A stretch of DNA of 64,000 bases from Psococerastis gibbosa (GCA_963971405.1 OZ020490.1:7116874-7180873); one strand, 5' to 3'; numbered from the stretch's first letter, positions 32,928 to 44,263 are shown. Program-made: numbers and translations. The notes: a model not told the origin generated them from the letters alone.

Positions 32928-33326
32928 GAGGACATGCTACGTAGGAAATGAGCACCCCAAAATTTGTTGTTTTTATTGACTTTTTTATTTTTTATTTAAT
33001 TAACAAAGCAAGTCATTAAAAATTTGGCTCATGTAAGTTGTAGATGACTGCTTCATGCATCATGTAATAGGAAATATTAATTTTTTGGTACCTTAGTTCT
33101 TTCATAAATACCAGAACGGACTAAAATTATGCGTATTCTGGGATTTTTGGAAGAACTGCACAACCGAAAAGTAAAAAATATCCGATTATATATGATGCAC
33201 GAAATAGTCTTCTACAACTACCATGAGCCAAATCTTTAATGACTTGCTTTGTTAATTAAATAAAAAAGAAAAAGTCCATAAAAACAATAAATTTTGGTGT
33301 GCTAATTTACTACGTAGCATGTCCTC
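32928..33326. mobile_element. TTAA-target MITE nested in another MITE
   Basis: Termini gaggacatgctacgtaggaa and its inverse ending ctacgtagcatgtcctc, each bounded by TTAA (32924-32927, 33327-33330). The surrounding DNA, attgcatgttgtg-TTAA-tagtcatta, is the uninterrupted sequence seen at 13855-13895 and (inverted) near 24750. Confidence 0.9.
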
Positions 33327-33794
33327 TTAATAGTCATTATAGAGGCATGGGCCTCATAGTCATCGAAAAATTAGGGCGGAGCCTATTGTCAAGGAAAGCC
33401 GACATTTTATCACTCCTTCTCAGGACTTAACCTGATGATGGGAGTTGCACCCACTCCCGAAAAGTCGCCCCCCATCCCCTGACAATGGGCTCCGCTCTAA
33501 TTGTTCGATGACTATGAGAACCATGTCTCTAATAACTAGTCCAACTAACCCTTTGTTAAATACTCTACTTCCTGTCATTGAGACCATTAGACAAAGCAGA
33601 AATTAGGTTACAGCGTTCGAATTCCTCTGACTGCAAGTTGCTTAAACACTGTGTTCCACGTCACATGCTGTGCCAATCGCTTCGCCGATCGATTCGAATC
33701 CAGAATCTTAGAGATTTGATGTATATCGGCAACAGGACAGGCATAAGAAATGATAGTCAAAGAGTATCGTAATATCAAATGCTCTATTCATATA

Positions 33795-33936
33795 GGCGCT
33801 TATTCCACCTACGTCAATAGTCAATAGTAAATGGGGTATTGACGTGGTAGCAGACATTAAAGACAGTCTAAAAATGTCTGCTACCACGTCAATACCACAT
33901 TTACTATTGGCTGTTGACGTAGGTGGAATAAGCGCT
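33795..33936. mobile_element. Near-perfect palindromic MITE, 142 bp, ATA duplication
   Basis: Starts ggcgcttattccacctacgt and ends with its near-exact inverse (one outer mismatch). ATA flanks both sides. The middle is a second mirror, gacgtggtagcagacatt / aatgtctgctaccacgtc, shared with the larger MITEs at 79, 2544, 2881, 5574 and 8947. Confidence 0.85.
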
Positions 33937-34248
33937 ATAGATTATAGGCTAATACGAATAATACAATTTATTATGAGATTGTATGATATATATTTGGCAA
34001 CATTTATGGAATGCTATTAACGCTAAACAGACTCAACAAACAACAAAAAATTACAAATGGAAGCGAGTTCAGTAACATTCGTAACAATCAACCGATACAA
34101 AAAATATTGGTTTTTTACTTAGGCCGGGACCCACCATCGCTTGGAAAGTATTGGTAAATAATACAGGACGGCACAGCCATGTACCAATGTATGGCAGTGC
34201 CTTGCAGTATACCTCACCTCGACCTTTCATATGGTGATCCTTCTTTAA

Positions 34249-35012
34249 AAGGATATGCTACGTAGAAAATTGGCACCCCAAAATTAAATACTTTTCATTT
34301 TTTATTTCATTTACTCAGTAAGTTATTAAAAATTTGACTCATTGAAGTTTTAGAAGACTACTTCTTGCATCATATAATCGAATATTTTTACTTTTCGGTA
34401 TTGAAGTTTTCCTGAGAATTGAAAATGAAAGATCAAATGTACCAAAAATATAATATTTCCTATTATACAAGTATGATGCATGAAGTAGTCGTCTACAACT
34501 TACATGAGCCAAATATTTAATAACTTGCTTTGCTAATTAAGAGGACATGCTACGTAGAAAATGAGCACCCCAAAATTTGTTGTTTTTATGGTTTTATTTT
34601 TTATTTAATTAACAAAGCATGTCATTAAAGATTTGGCTCATGGAAGTTGTAGAAGACTACTTCGTGCATCATATAATCGGGTATTTATACTTTTTGGTTT
34701 TGTAGTTCTTCCAAAAATCCCAGAATACGCATAATTTTAGTCCGTTCTGGTATTTATGAAAGAACTAAGGTACCAAAAATTTAATATTTCCTATTACATG
34801 ATGCATGAAGCAGTCTTCTACAACTTCCATGGGCCAAATTTTTAATGACATGCTTTGTTAATTAAATAAAAAATAAAATGTCAATAAAAACAACAAATTT
34901 TGGGGTGCTATTTTTCTACGTAGCATATCCTCTTAATTAAAAAATAAAAATAAATACAATAAAAGCAACAAATTTTGTGGTGTTAATTTTCGACGTACCG
35001 GTAGCATATAAT
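34249..35012. mobile_element. TTAA-type MITE, host of the 34541-34932 insertion
   Basis: Left end aaggatatgctacgtagaaa after TTAA; right end degraded, ending gacgtaccggtagcatat. It is split by the nested copy at a TTAA within its own taattaa motif. Confidence 0.7.
34541..34932. mobile_element. TTAA-target MITE nested in a relative
   Basis: Termini gaggacatgctacgtagaaa and the inverse ending ctacgtagcatatcctc, with TTAA on both sides (34537-34540, 34933-34936). It interrupts a second family member that starts at 34249 and resumes after 34936 as aaaaaataaaaataaatac. Confidence 0.85.
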
Positions 35013-35039
35013 AGTCATCTTAAAATCTCTCCCTTTAGA

Positions 35040-35909
35040 TATCATTTTATGTACAATACTATTTAATTACAAGCGTTTTAAAATGAGGCTTATCTATGCT
35101 ATTATCTAAGTACATTTACATTTATAATAGCTACCAAGAAAATAACAATTAATGAGAAATTTGAATTAGCCTATATATAACTAGTATATATAGCCTATAA
35201 ATAATAGAATAGGTTGCATTGTGTGGGGCCACTACAGCTATAATGGCAGTAGGTACTGTAAAATTTTAGAATAATACCGCAAGCAGATCTATAGTAAAAA
35301 GAAACCTAATTTAAAAATATTTTTAAGAGGAAGGTGCATATAGGCCTACTGTATGTGCATAAGCTTTAAGTAAAAAATTATCGCAGCTCCGATCACAGCT
35401 CCTATCACAGGTCCGATTTGTATGGAGAACTTTCTTATAGAAAAAAAAAATAAAAACAATGCGGCAAAATGATGGGCCGTTATTAACTTACGGAGCTAGT
35501 TCACTAGCGAAAAAAAAAATAAAACTGCATCTTTCTCCATAAGTTAAGTAAGGTAATTTTCGATTTTCTTTGGGTACGTTCTTCATTACTGTAGTTATAG
35601 TGAAATTTTTGCCAGAAATTCTCTTGGCATATACAGTAGGTCACTGTAACATGTAACATCACCTGTAACATCTTTGTAGCAAACAAAATTGTTATTTCCT
35701 GGTTATTTGTAATCACACTGAGACAATGCAAACATTTCAAAATTCATGTCCATAAGATATGCATCTCGTGTCATATAATAAATAAATAAATAAAACAATA
35801 TAGAACATTTTGTCATGAAGACATTACCTAATCTCAAAACATTCCAAGTCGAAAATGCAATAATAATAATACTTGTACTTTACATAGCAAACTAGCAAAA
35901 AACTCAAAT
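35040..35909. other. 3' flank of the F-box/LRR gene
   Basis: AT-rich, non-coding. There is an (AATA)n run at 35777-35795 on the plus strand. No minus-strand AATAAA between 35400 and 35909. Confidence 0.5.
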
Positions 35910-38405
35910 TCATGCGAACAGGCTTCGAAACAGTCCAAACAGTACATGAGAGATTACAACCCGTAATTGGCAAATAATTTTATTATTTTCTTTAGATATC
36001 CAACGCCCATCTACGAATAACGAAGCTTCATCAGAGTTTAATACCGTAAACTTTTCAAAGTCAGTAATTACACATTTATTTAATTGAAAATATGACTCAG
36101 TAGGTGACGAGCTGCTTGCATCACCCCAAGCACGGGACACGGACAAATAAAGATATCTTAATGTCTTCAATTTGAAAAACAAACCAAAATCGGAAATCCT
36201 GCACCGTTTGAAGTCAACCTGTGATAAATTTGGCAATGCTGATAATGTCTCCACTACTGATTTAGATAACCAGTAATCATACATGGAGATATGAGACAAT
36301 AAAGTTAATTTCATTAATAAATTTACATCTGAGATGTGACAGTTTTTCAATATGAAAGAGGTTAAATTTGGTAAAGAATTTATTGTTTTTGTATCAGCCG
36401 ATATACAGAGGCCACACAAGTGTGCATTAGTGAACAAGTTTAATTTATTAAAGTCTAAAATATCACACCTATCTAAATTAACACAAATCAAATTTGTCAT
36501 TGACGTTAATACATCCGCCACATTATCATCTATTGTAATATCTATAAAGCATAGATGAGTTAAATAGGATAATTTCGTAACTAACCTAAATTCATTAATG
36601 TCGCAACTTTCCATTTTTAGATGCGATAGATTTGTCATTGAAGATATAACTTCTGCCTCTGTGTCAGCTATAGTAGTTTTATATAAGTCAAGATGAGTTA
36701 TAAATTTTAATTTCGTCAAAAACGAAAAATTTCCAACCTCACAGTGGTCAAATCTAAAATATGTTAAATTCGGCATTAAATGTGCTACCGTGTCATGTAT
36801 ACTCTTTTTTCTCATACTTAAATGGGTCAATGTTTCAAATTTTTTCAACAACTCATCTTCCGAAATTGAACAATTTTTCATTTTAACTAATATTAAATTT
36901 GTCATTGAAGCCAATGTATGTGCTTTTTCATCTGTTATATCAACATAAGCCATGGTTAAATGAGTTACACTTTTCAATTTGGCCAGGAGTTCAAAATTGT
37001 CAACTTCACACCAACGCATTTTCAACGTTATCATGTTTGGTGTAAGCTTCGCTTCTGTATCATTTATGCTAAGTGATTCATAGTAAAGATGAGTCAACGA
37101 GTCCAATTTCGAAAACAACGCACCGTCCAAAATTGGACAACTTTCTAATTCAACTTCTACTAAACTAGGCATTAAATCTAAGATTTCAACTTCGGTATTA
37201 GATATACTTTTGCTCGCCAAAGCTAGGTGTGTGATTCCTTTTAACTTGGTTACAAATTGAAAATTAGAAATCGCACATTTTTCAAATTCAAAATTAATCA
37301 AATTAGGCAGCATGGATTGTGCTTCAGTTTTTGCGTACACATTAAGTTCTTCTAAGCGTAAGTGAGTCATAGATTCTAATTTCGTAAATAACCAATCATC
37401 TAATATTGGACAATTTTCTAATTTCAACCATGTTAAATTTGCTAAAGAAGCCAACGCCTCAGCTTCAGCATTTGTAACCCGAACTTCATTTAATTGCAGA
37501 TGGGTTAGGGAATTTAATTTGGAAAAAAATAATGCTAAGTCATAGGAATCATAGCGCAAGTAAAATTTCCTCAAACTAGAAAACGTCTTGGAAATAAATT
37601 TCAAATCATCCCTTTGATATTTTACAGTCAACCACAGTTGATCAATATCTGGATTGATAAGTTCAAGGACATTTGAGACGTCCTCGGCACCATAATTAGA
37701 CTCAGCTCCAGTTTCAATAGTAATTTCATTCAGTTGAAGGCCACAGTGGTGTAAGAGTTCAAGAATAGGAGGAGGTAAGGTATTTTCACTCAACCGGTCT
37801 TCAATATCAATTACCCTCAGTGCTCCTGTATCATGTTCAGTTATGAATTCAAATAGGGGTAGTAGATTGTGTCTCTTATGAACTAACGTACACTTCACCG
37901 TTGACAATTGTGGAGGCAAACTATCCGTCATTGAGAAGGGGCAACGTAGGCAAATCTCGTCATCAGTCCAATAATCGTCGTCCTCAGAACAATATAGATG
38001 AGATAGACTGGTACAAAACTGGAGAATGTCAGTGAATATGGATCTGCATAGATATCTGAATATAATACGTACGGATTTAATTCGCGGGCCGTAGGTTTGA
38101 AAAAACAGGGATTCCTGTCGTCCACTGCAGCAAATCCGGACCGTTAACTTGAGATTGGTGACGTTTGCCATAGCAAACGAGTCGTAGTCAAGCAAATCAT
38201 GGTAATCCAAAGCAAGCACCTCTTTCTTGGTTATTGAGCTATCAGTGCACAGCCTCTGCCAATCCTTGCATACCAGCCGTGCGTTATTACGGTCTTCAAG
38301 GTCAAGGAATGAGAAAACGCGCAGAAGAATTTCTTCGGACAAGGTATCCATGATGTTCATTTTATCACAGGGGGCTGGGGGTCCTGGTGAGAACGGCTCA
38401 CCCAT
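35910..38405 (-). CDS. F-box/leucine-rich-repeat protein, single-exon CDS (831 aa)
   Basis: Probable substrate-recognition subunit of an SCF (Skp1-Cullin-F-box) ubiquitin ligase: the F-box would bind Skp1 and the LRR face would bind the substrate. Seen: an uninterrupted minus-strand frame ending in TGA at 35910-35912. The frame stays open upstream to a TGA at 38475-38477, and the first ATG after that stop is at 38403-38405. It has A at -3 and G at +4, a strong initiation context, so I use it; the longer open frame (847 codons) would need a TTG start. Numbering from the TTG frame (subtract 16), the F-box covers about 35-75 (LSEEILLRVFSFLDLEDR, then ARLVCKDWQRL). From about 310 to 770 there are eleven tandem modules of 43-46 residues, each with a K(L/F)xx(L/I/M)THL-like step followed by a PNL/TNL...C step, i.e. 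two LRRs per module. No signal peptide or membrane helix is evident. No AATAAA is visible on this strand in the 500 bases after the stop. The F-box plus LRR class is secure; the orthologue is not. Confidence 0.9.
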   Translation of the reverse strand: MGEPFSPGPPAPCDKMNIMDTLSEEILLRVFSFLDLEDRNNARLVCKDWQRLCTDSSITKKEVLALDYHDLLDYDSFAMANVTNLKLTVRICCSGRQESLFFQTYGPRIKSVRIIFRYLCRSIFTDILQFCTSLSHLYCSEDDDYWTDDEICLRCPFSMTDSLPPQLSTVKCTLVHKRHNLLPLFEFITEHDTGALRVIDIEDRLSENTLPPPILELLHHCGLQLNEITIETGAESNYGAEDVSNVLELINPDIDQLWLTVKYQRDDLKFISKTFSSLRKFYLRYDSYDLALFFSKLNSLTHLQLNEVRVTNAEAEALASLANLTWLKLENCPILDDWLFTKLESMTHLRLEELNVYAKTEAQSMLPNLINFEFEKCAISNFQFVTKLKGITHLALASKSISNTEVEILDLMPSLVEVELESCPILDGALFSKLDSLTHLYYESLSINDTEAKLTPNMITLKMRWCEVDNFELLAKLKSVTHLTMAYVDITDEKAHTLASMTNLILVKMKNCSISEDELLKKFETLTHLSMRKKSIHDTVAHLMPNLTYFRFDHCEVGNFSFLTKLKFITHLDLYKTTIADTEAEVISSMTNLSHLKMESCDINEFRLVTKLSYLTHLCFIDITIDDNVADVLTSMTNLICVNLDRCDILDFNKLNLFTNAHLCGLCISADTKTINSLPNLTSFILKNCHISDVNLLMKLTLLSHISMYDYWLSKSVVETLSALPNLSQVDFKRCRISDFGLFFKLKTLRYLYLSVSRAWGDASSSSPTESYFQLNKCVITDFEKFTVLNSDEASLFVDGRWISKENNKIICQLRVVISHVLFGLFRSLFA

Positions 38406-38477
38406 GTTCGGAGCAAGAGAAATCCGAAGAACACTGAGCAACTGATGCAACAACCGAACTGACGTATGACTAACTCA

Positions 38478-39250
38478 CCAGGGCTCAGGGCAGTGCTAGT
38501 GAGTCATCGTTGGGACTACCAGTTGAATGCGACGTGTGGTCAAGAAGCTCCCGGAAAATTCTTCTTTTAATTAATGAAAGTTTTTTTCACTGAGATTTTT
38601 TTTAGACGGGATTAGTGCTTTCTTGTGAGGGGTGACATGGGAGTAGGATTAATGTGGGTGTTGGGTCAGACCACATATAGTGCGTTGCTATAGAATTTAG
38701 ATTTTTTTTTGGGGGGGGGGCCGATCAGACATAATAGTTGTTTTTTATTAACTTTAATCCCGTGTCACAGGACACAGGAGTGTTTAAAAAACCCCAAAAC
38801 ATCTTACTTGGCTATTGGTACAATATTTAACTACATACTATATAGGATCACAGCCTTCCACGACATAAAATCCTGGTTACGGGCCTGGGTGGAGAAATTA
38901 GGGGTATTCACTATGCAATTCATGCTAAATGTATAATATTTTAAGCTTGGAAATGTAAACATCGTAAAGATATGGCATACCTTTACAGATAGTATTGCTC
39001 AAATGATTTCTGATAAAATATAAAATATAAATAATAAATAACAATTAACTATAAAATAATAATAATAAAAAATACAATTATTAACTGCTCACACTCTAAA
39101 TATATATTTAATGAGTAAAGAGAGAATTCTGAACTAAAACTCGGTAGACATTAAAAAATAACTTATTCTGGAGTTATATATACATGTATAGGTTAGGTAC
39201 CATATAATTTTAATCTATTGGTAAACTATTGGCAATGGTGTAATACTATT
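38478..39250. other. 5' flank of the F-box/LRR gene
   Basis: Holds the upstream in-frame stop at 38475-38477 and a TATA-like tatatgtgg on the minus strand near 38670. The distal part is AT-rich with (AATA)n. Confidence 0.4.
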
Positions 39251-39252
39251 TA

Positions 39253-39632
39253 CCAAAGGCTTAGCTGGACTTACTCGTACATTGCCTACAGGGGCCTCAC
39301 CAGGGACGCCGACTTTGGGGGGGGGGGTGCCCCCCAGAAGCAAAGAGTATTCACAATGAAGAGGTACAAAGCCTTGATATAAACTTAAGTCAATAATTTT
39401 ATAGAAAGAGCGAGTGTACGTCGGTCAACGTTTTCTGCATTATAGTTACTTTAAGTAACCATTTACCAATGCATTTTCTTAATACTCTCCAGAGTACCGA
39501 ATTCTTGCCCCCCAGAATTTTCAAAACTCGTCGTCCCTGGGCCTCACAGTTATCGAACAATTAGGACGAAGCCCATTGTCCGGGAAAAGGGGCAACGGGA
39601 GCTACTCCCATCATCAGACTAAGTCCTGAGGA
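39253..39632. mobile_element. agggttagttggacttacat MITE split by a hAT-like insertion
   Basis: aaaggcttagctggacttac on the left and gttatcgaacaattaggacg, then actcccatcatcagactaag on the right flank the hAT-like element at 39301-39539. The far right terminus is missing. Confidence 0.6.
39301..39539. mobile_element. hAT-like MITE, exact 8 bp duplication GGCCTCAC, inside another MITE
   Basis: Starts cagggacgccgacttt and ends tcgtcgtccctg. GGCCTCAC lies at 39293-39300 and 39540-39547. It interrupts a ggttagttggacttac-type MITE, whose uninterrupted form is at 13855-14079. The interior is the inverse of the 28549 copy. Confidence 0.9.
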
Positions 39633-39919
39633 GGCCTGATAAAGGAATTCTATAATAATTTTAGAATGCAATTTTTTTTTCTAACCACAAAATATTTTTT
39701 TTTACACCCCATAGTGCGGCTGCTGAGGCTTGGTTGCGAATTCTCTCTCTTGACCACGGCTGTTTACGGCTGTTTAAAGCTCGATCTCATTAAGTTTTGG
39801 GTAGAAGTACTCGTATATTTTACCTGTAACTTTTACGTTGTGTCTCGAACCTAGGGCTTCCTTTTTATATGCCTACACTCCTGTTCTCTACCGTACTAAA
39901 GTGGAGCACTGAAATTAAT

Positions 39920-40112
39920 CAAGGCCTTCAAGGCCTGGTTGTTTTTCGGGGGGGGGGGGGTGGGGGGGGGGTTTCAGAAATTTCATTGGATATTACATAG
40001 TAGTTTTTATTTTTCCTCTCAAAATTCGATTCTATCTAGTGTCAAGCCATTTCATTTCGGGGGAGGGGGGTTTGAACCCCCATGAACCCCCCCCCCCTTG
40101 GCTACGGCCTTG
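39920..40112. mobile_element. hAT-like MITE, sister of 30851-31047
   Basis: Shares tttcagaaatttcattggat and tttgaacccccatgaacccc with 30851-31047 and ends ggctacggccttg. The left end is blurred by a repeated caaggcct. Flanking octamers match at six of eight. Confidence 0.65.
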
Positions 40113-40405
40113 ACAGTAATTATATAAATTCCAATAACATACACGGTAAATTGAAACTCAGGGGAAATTCCGGGAACTTTTTGATCAAACGTCATGCATA
40201 CGAGTTCAGTCGACCTACGCCATACGATAAGAGCCGAACATAGCGTGCCATGTGCATCGGTATGACACAATTTCATGCAACAAAATATTTTAGACGGTAT
40301 ATTGTATTCTTGATTAATTTAATAATAACGTATGGTCAGCACCATCAGTGGCGGGGCATGCGGCCATCTCAGCACTAGTGGATCTAGAAATTTTTGGAGG
40401 GGGGG

Positions 40406-40993
40406 CAGGGACGGATCCAGCCCATTTGGGGGTGGGGGTAGTTGTGGGTCGAAACATGATGTAGTATCGATTAAATCAGAGCATTTGACAGTTATATACA
40501 CTAGTCTCATTCGCGTACTTAGTTAAGTACAGTGCTCGGGAGCCCTTCTTGTTCCCGGAGCCATATTTCAAGGTTGTAGTTAGGTAGCCTACTCATCTAC
40601 CTTCGTGGAGCCATGCACCTTACTCTCACTGCTGAGGGAGGGGGGTCAACTTGGGTTAATTTCAAATTATTTCGTAGGACCAATAGGCGCCCACAGCTTT
40701 ATTTCTTGAAAAGGGCAGGCAGGTTGAGGTGACATCATTTCATAACGCCCCCTCCCCATGATCTATATACCTCCTGATATGCAGATTATACAGATTAAGA
40801 CTTAATGACAGTACCCCAAGCCATTGACGGATACAGGGGGCAGGGAGTGGGGTATCTGCCCCCCCTCAAATTGGGTAAATCTATTGTAAGTTAATTTATT
40901 ACGCTCTGATTTAATCGATACTACATACTGTATGTTTGTCCTATTTCGACCCACAACTACCCCCCCCCCCTTAATGGGCTGGATCCGTCCCTG
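40406..40993. mobile_element. Long-arm foldback, hAT-like termini
   Basis: Starts cagggacggatccagcccat and ends atgggctggatccgtccctg. The mirror continues through tagttgtgggtcgaaa and gatttaatcgatactaca on the other side, giving arms of roughly 75 bp. No clear duplication, because both flanks are low-complexity. A lone left end of this type is at 44299. Confidence 0.7.
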
Positions 40994-41874
40994 TCCTAAG
41001 AAGCAAGGGTTCGGGGGGGGGGGGTCTTCCCCGAAAGAAAATTTTTCATTCTAATTTTATTTTTCGACAAGAAAAAACTTTTGAATTTAAACGAATCGCT
41101 TATTCATAAATATGCAAACATGGGGGCCATGGGGTCTCCCCACTCCCCAGAGAAGTAGGCAACTGGAAGAACGCAGAAGACAAGACAGGGCAACCACTGC
41201 ATTACAATTCCTTAGCATAGACATTGTGACTACAACTGCCATGATGATCGCCAATCTTCGATAGAAGTAAATAATAATAATATTAAAAAATATAAAAATA
41301 TAAAAATAACTTTGTCAAGTACTAGGCTACTAAAATATATTAAGAGCGACCGGTTTCAACATTCTCCAATAGAAGAGGCATTAGTAGAAGAAGAAGAAGA
41401 AGAAGTGCAATTAAAAGATGTGTATGTCTCATTGGAATAGGAAAATTCCCCGAAAATTCGAAAATCGGTCAAGTTAGGCTTAGCACAGCAGTGTTGGAAG
41501 GGGGTGTTGTTTCCGGGGTTGATTGAGAAACGCTGGTAGCCCTGCTAAGTGTACAGGCTGTGCGAGTTTCAAAACATGAAAAGGGAGGGGCTATGGAAGC
41601 TAGTAGGAAGGTGCAACTGACACATTGAGTTAGGGGGGGGGGTAGTTAGCGGGGAGGGGGAAGAAGGGAGCGGACTGGTAAAAAAATTAGATAAAAGTGT
41701 CACAAATTACGCAAGAGGGAACATAATTCTCTCTATAACAACCTATGGGAACCTGGCGAAACAAAAGAATCCAGACTTGTGGGCCGTGTTCGATATGAAT
41801 AAAGCACTTTCTAACGCTTCGTCAATAGCTGCGGTTGACATCTTCAGTGGCACTATATATCTAATCTATAATCT
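40994..41874. other. No firm gene; retroelement debris
   Basis: A G-tract, a (GAA)n tail at about 41387-41403, and a damaged frame with LEERRRQDRATTA-like composition near 41160-41280 suggest LINE or other TE remnants. Confidence 0.35.
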
Positions 41875-42080
41875 ACCAGTCCACTATAAAGCATTATGTG
41901 GAATTTGATGAAAGAAAAAAAGAAGATGGTTTTACTCTGTACGTCTGCCAACGGCCTTACCATGTTACATCTAATTTTTTACCAGTCCGCTATAAAGCAT
42001 TATGTGGAATTTGATAAAAGAAAAAAAGAAGATGGTTTTACTCTGTACGTCTGCCAAGGCCTTACCATGTTCAATCCATT
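41875..42080. repeat. 106 bp local tandem duplication
   Basis: The segment from accagtcc to the ccttaccatgtt of the SINE head occurs at 41875 and again at 41981, with few differences. The first copy contains the first 20 bases of the SINE only, so the duplication followed or accompanied SINE insertion. Confidence 0.7.
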
Positions 42081-42377
42081 AGAGCAGAGAATGTTTCAAA
42101 TTGCGGCAAACTTGGTAGTGTGCACAGCGTTGGCAGGGGAATATGGTAGGACATGATAACGTGCTTAGGCAGTATAAGTCCTGGTCACCTCCGATTTAAT
42201 CGTGTGACTTTACCATGTTCCTCAAGTGGTTCAGAATCCACTATAATGAGGAGGTCCACCCTGTCAGTGAAAGAGTCTGCCCTTAGATTGCCTCAAGTTA
42301 ACAAACAGACTCACTCCCCCCGCCAGGCTGACAGGGTTGCTTAAAGCAGAAATGCTGAAAGCAGGCGTTAGAAACAA
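42053..42377 (+). mobile_element. 5S-like SINE, plus strand
   Basis: Head gccaaggccttaccatgtt, then gcggcaaacttggtagtgtg, then the body with caggctgacagggttgctta and the tail gcaggcgttagaaacaac. A region overlapping its head is duplicated 106 bp upstream (41875-41980). Confidence 0.7.
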
Positions 42378-42944
42378 CACTCTGTACCTCTAACTACCTA
42401 TTGTTATATGACAACACATACGATATTAGAATACTGTATTTGTTCGTGATGGTATAATATAGGCATTTCTATTTTTTCTCAATCCCTATTGATTTCTTAT
42501 TACATGAGACGTTCATTTATTGACAGGGGATTATTGCAAAATTTTTGTAGAGAAAAGAAAACATCCCCGTTGATATTTACCCACTTCAACCCCCACGGGA
42601 CTAGAACAATAACTGTACCCCTACAGCTTAAGATTGCTGTCTGCTGCGAGGGGGGGGGGGGGGGTGAGAAGAGGAGGGGAAAACATTTTCCCCCGGGAAA
42701 ACCTCATTGAAATGTTGACTGATCTGGATTAAAGACAATTTTCGTTGTTTAGACGTATAGAACAGTTCAATAATGTTGCGTTGAGTTTCAATCTATTTTT
42801 TATCTCTTTTTATCTTGATTACTTTGACTGTAGATTTTGGTATTCACGTATTGTTAGCATCTTTTTTTGTACCATCACTCGACTGGCCAGATGTGATAAA
42901 TAAAGATGGGTAAATTGTTTACTGCTCAATTTTTCAGAGTTGGA

Positions 42945-43095
42945 AACCAACCTTCGCGAGTTGGGAGTCCGCGGAGATGGAGGAGCGCTGTACAAAACCA
43001 AGATGACTGGAGGAGCGTTGTAGAACAGGCCAAAGCTCATCAAGGGCTCCAGAGCTAGACGAAGAAGAAGTAGAAGAAAAAAAAAGAAGAAGAAA
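42945..43095 (+). pseudogene. LINE 3' end with GAAGAAG tail
   Basis: The end of the frame reads DDWRSVVEQAKAHQGLQS and stop TAG (43056-43058), preceded by a frameshifted GVRGDGGA segment. It is followed by a (GAA)n/(A)n tail. The same C-terminus recurs at 44336-44395 and 50700-50830, identifying one LINE family in this genome. Confidence 0.6.
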
Positions 43096-43124
43096 ATTAT
43101 GCAGGAATATTTTTCATGACAAAT

Positions 43125-43345
43125 GTTTTGGCCTGATGATGTTGAACTTCTACTTCTGCCTCTGCAGCTATTGATGGACTCTCACAACAACACTCCTCCA
43201 ATCATCTCGTTTTTGTAAGACTCTCCAGCATTTACTGCCACCCCAACTCTTGGAGGTCAGTTTCTAATACGTCCTTCCAGCGGTTTCGTAATCGCTCCTG
43301 CAGTCTTCCTCCCGTGATGCTTGCTTTGCACAGTAATCATGTTCA
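43125..43345 (-). pseudogene. LINE 3' fragment, minus strand
   Basis: Read on the minus strand: ITGGRLQERLRNRWKDVLET, then DLQELG, then a frameshift into DDWRSVV. This is the same C-terminal LINE signature as at 42945-43095, in inverted orientation and only about 50 bp away. Confidence 0.5.
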
Positions 43346-43531
43346 ACTTCTACAGAAAATTCCAGTGTAAGCCTACTTTTGTACTGGTCAGTGTTTTATT
43401 TACTTTACATGCAGATAATGACACAGGCTAATTTGAAATACAATGTTGACTTGGCTGTGATAATGTTATATGCAGTGATAGTACAGCCTACTGTTATGTA
43501 GGCGTTCTTAAACATTTAAGGGCATAGGTTA

Positions 43532-43973
43532 GGCGGGTATTCCACATACGTACATCGTCAATGAAAATGATGAAATAGAAGGACATTTCAATTTTTCAGT
43601 GATGGCGGCCATTCCACATGTTTTTTCAAAAATTGACAATTTTCTATTGAAACGTATGCGCCAAATTTTTGAAATTTGTTTGCATTTGTTTCTTGAAATT
43701 GTATTTGTTTTCTTCGTCGCCTTATTATTTAAACCTTATTATAATTTTTATACAGAAATGCTTTCTTTTTAGAGAAATCAATTAAAATAGTTGTACTTGT
43801 CATATCCCATGACGCCATTTTTTTAATTTTAGATTGTTTGTTTCATTGTTTGTGATTTTACTCTATGATCAATTGATCATTGATCAATTTTAACAATGGC
43901 ATAGAGTAAAATTGAAATGTCCTTCAATTTCATAATTTTCATTGACGCGATGTACGTATGTGGAATACCCGCC
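43532..43973. mobile_element. PIF/Harbinger-like MITE, 442 bp, TTA duplication
   Basis: Inverted termini ggcgggtattccacatacgt and acgtatgtggaatacccgcc, with TTA on both sides. The interior shares the catatcccatgacgccattt and gatcaattgatcattgatc segments with the ggcgcccattcc group, which links the subfamilies. Confidence 0.85.
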
Positions 43974-44104
43974 TTAGCAATGAGCCAATGACATGGAAAA
44001 ATAACAAATTTCGATCAGAGTTATCCTTAATTAGGTGTCGGACATAGGAATATTGTCTCAAGCTTTAGGATTGGGCAGAACCTGATTCCTAGCTGAGAAG
44101 TATC

Positions 44105-44263
44105 GACTTCGATGGCCGGATGGTAACGAGCTTGCACTTGTGCGAGTCTTTACACGCCATGCAATCGGATACGTGTCGTACTCATCACGGGTAATAACCT
44201 ACAGAGGCGACTGAAAAGGTCAATCGGATACATTCATTAAATTGTTTGTATGCGATTTATCTT
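44105..44263. repeat. Second copy of the 155 bp repeat
   Basis: Matches 18533-18695 with a handful of changes, ending attgtttgtatgcgatttat. Confidence 0.65.

Noticed and set aside
31922..35909. Minus-strand donor near 35487 (gtaagttaataac) as a further upstream exon of the membrane-protein gene
   Set aside because: The nearest acceptor leaves only a 12-base exon; no phase-compatible longer exon was found.
37928..38125. Short frames inside the F-box/LRR gene on either strand
   Set aside because: Shadows of the 831-codon CDS.
39666..39854. 62-codon plus frame at 39.67-39.85 kb
   Set aside because: Begins in poly-T translation and has no conserved motif or splice context.
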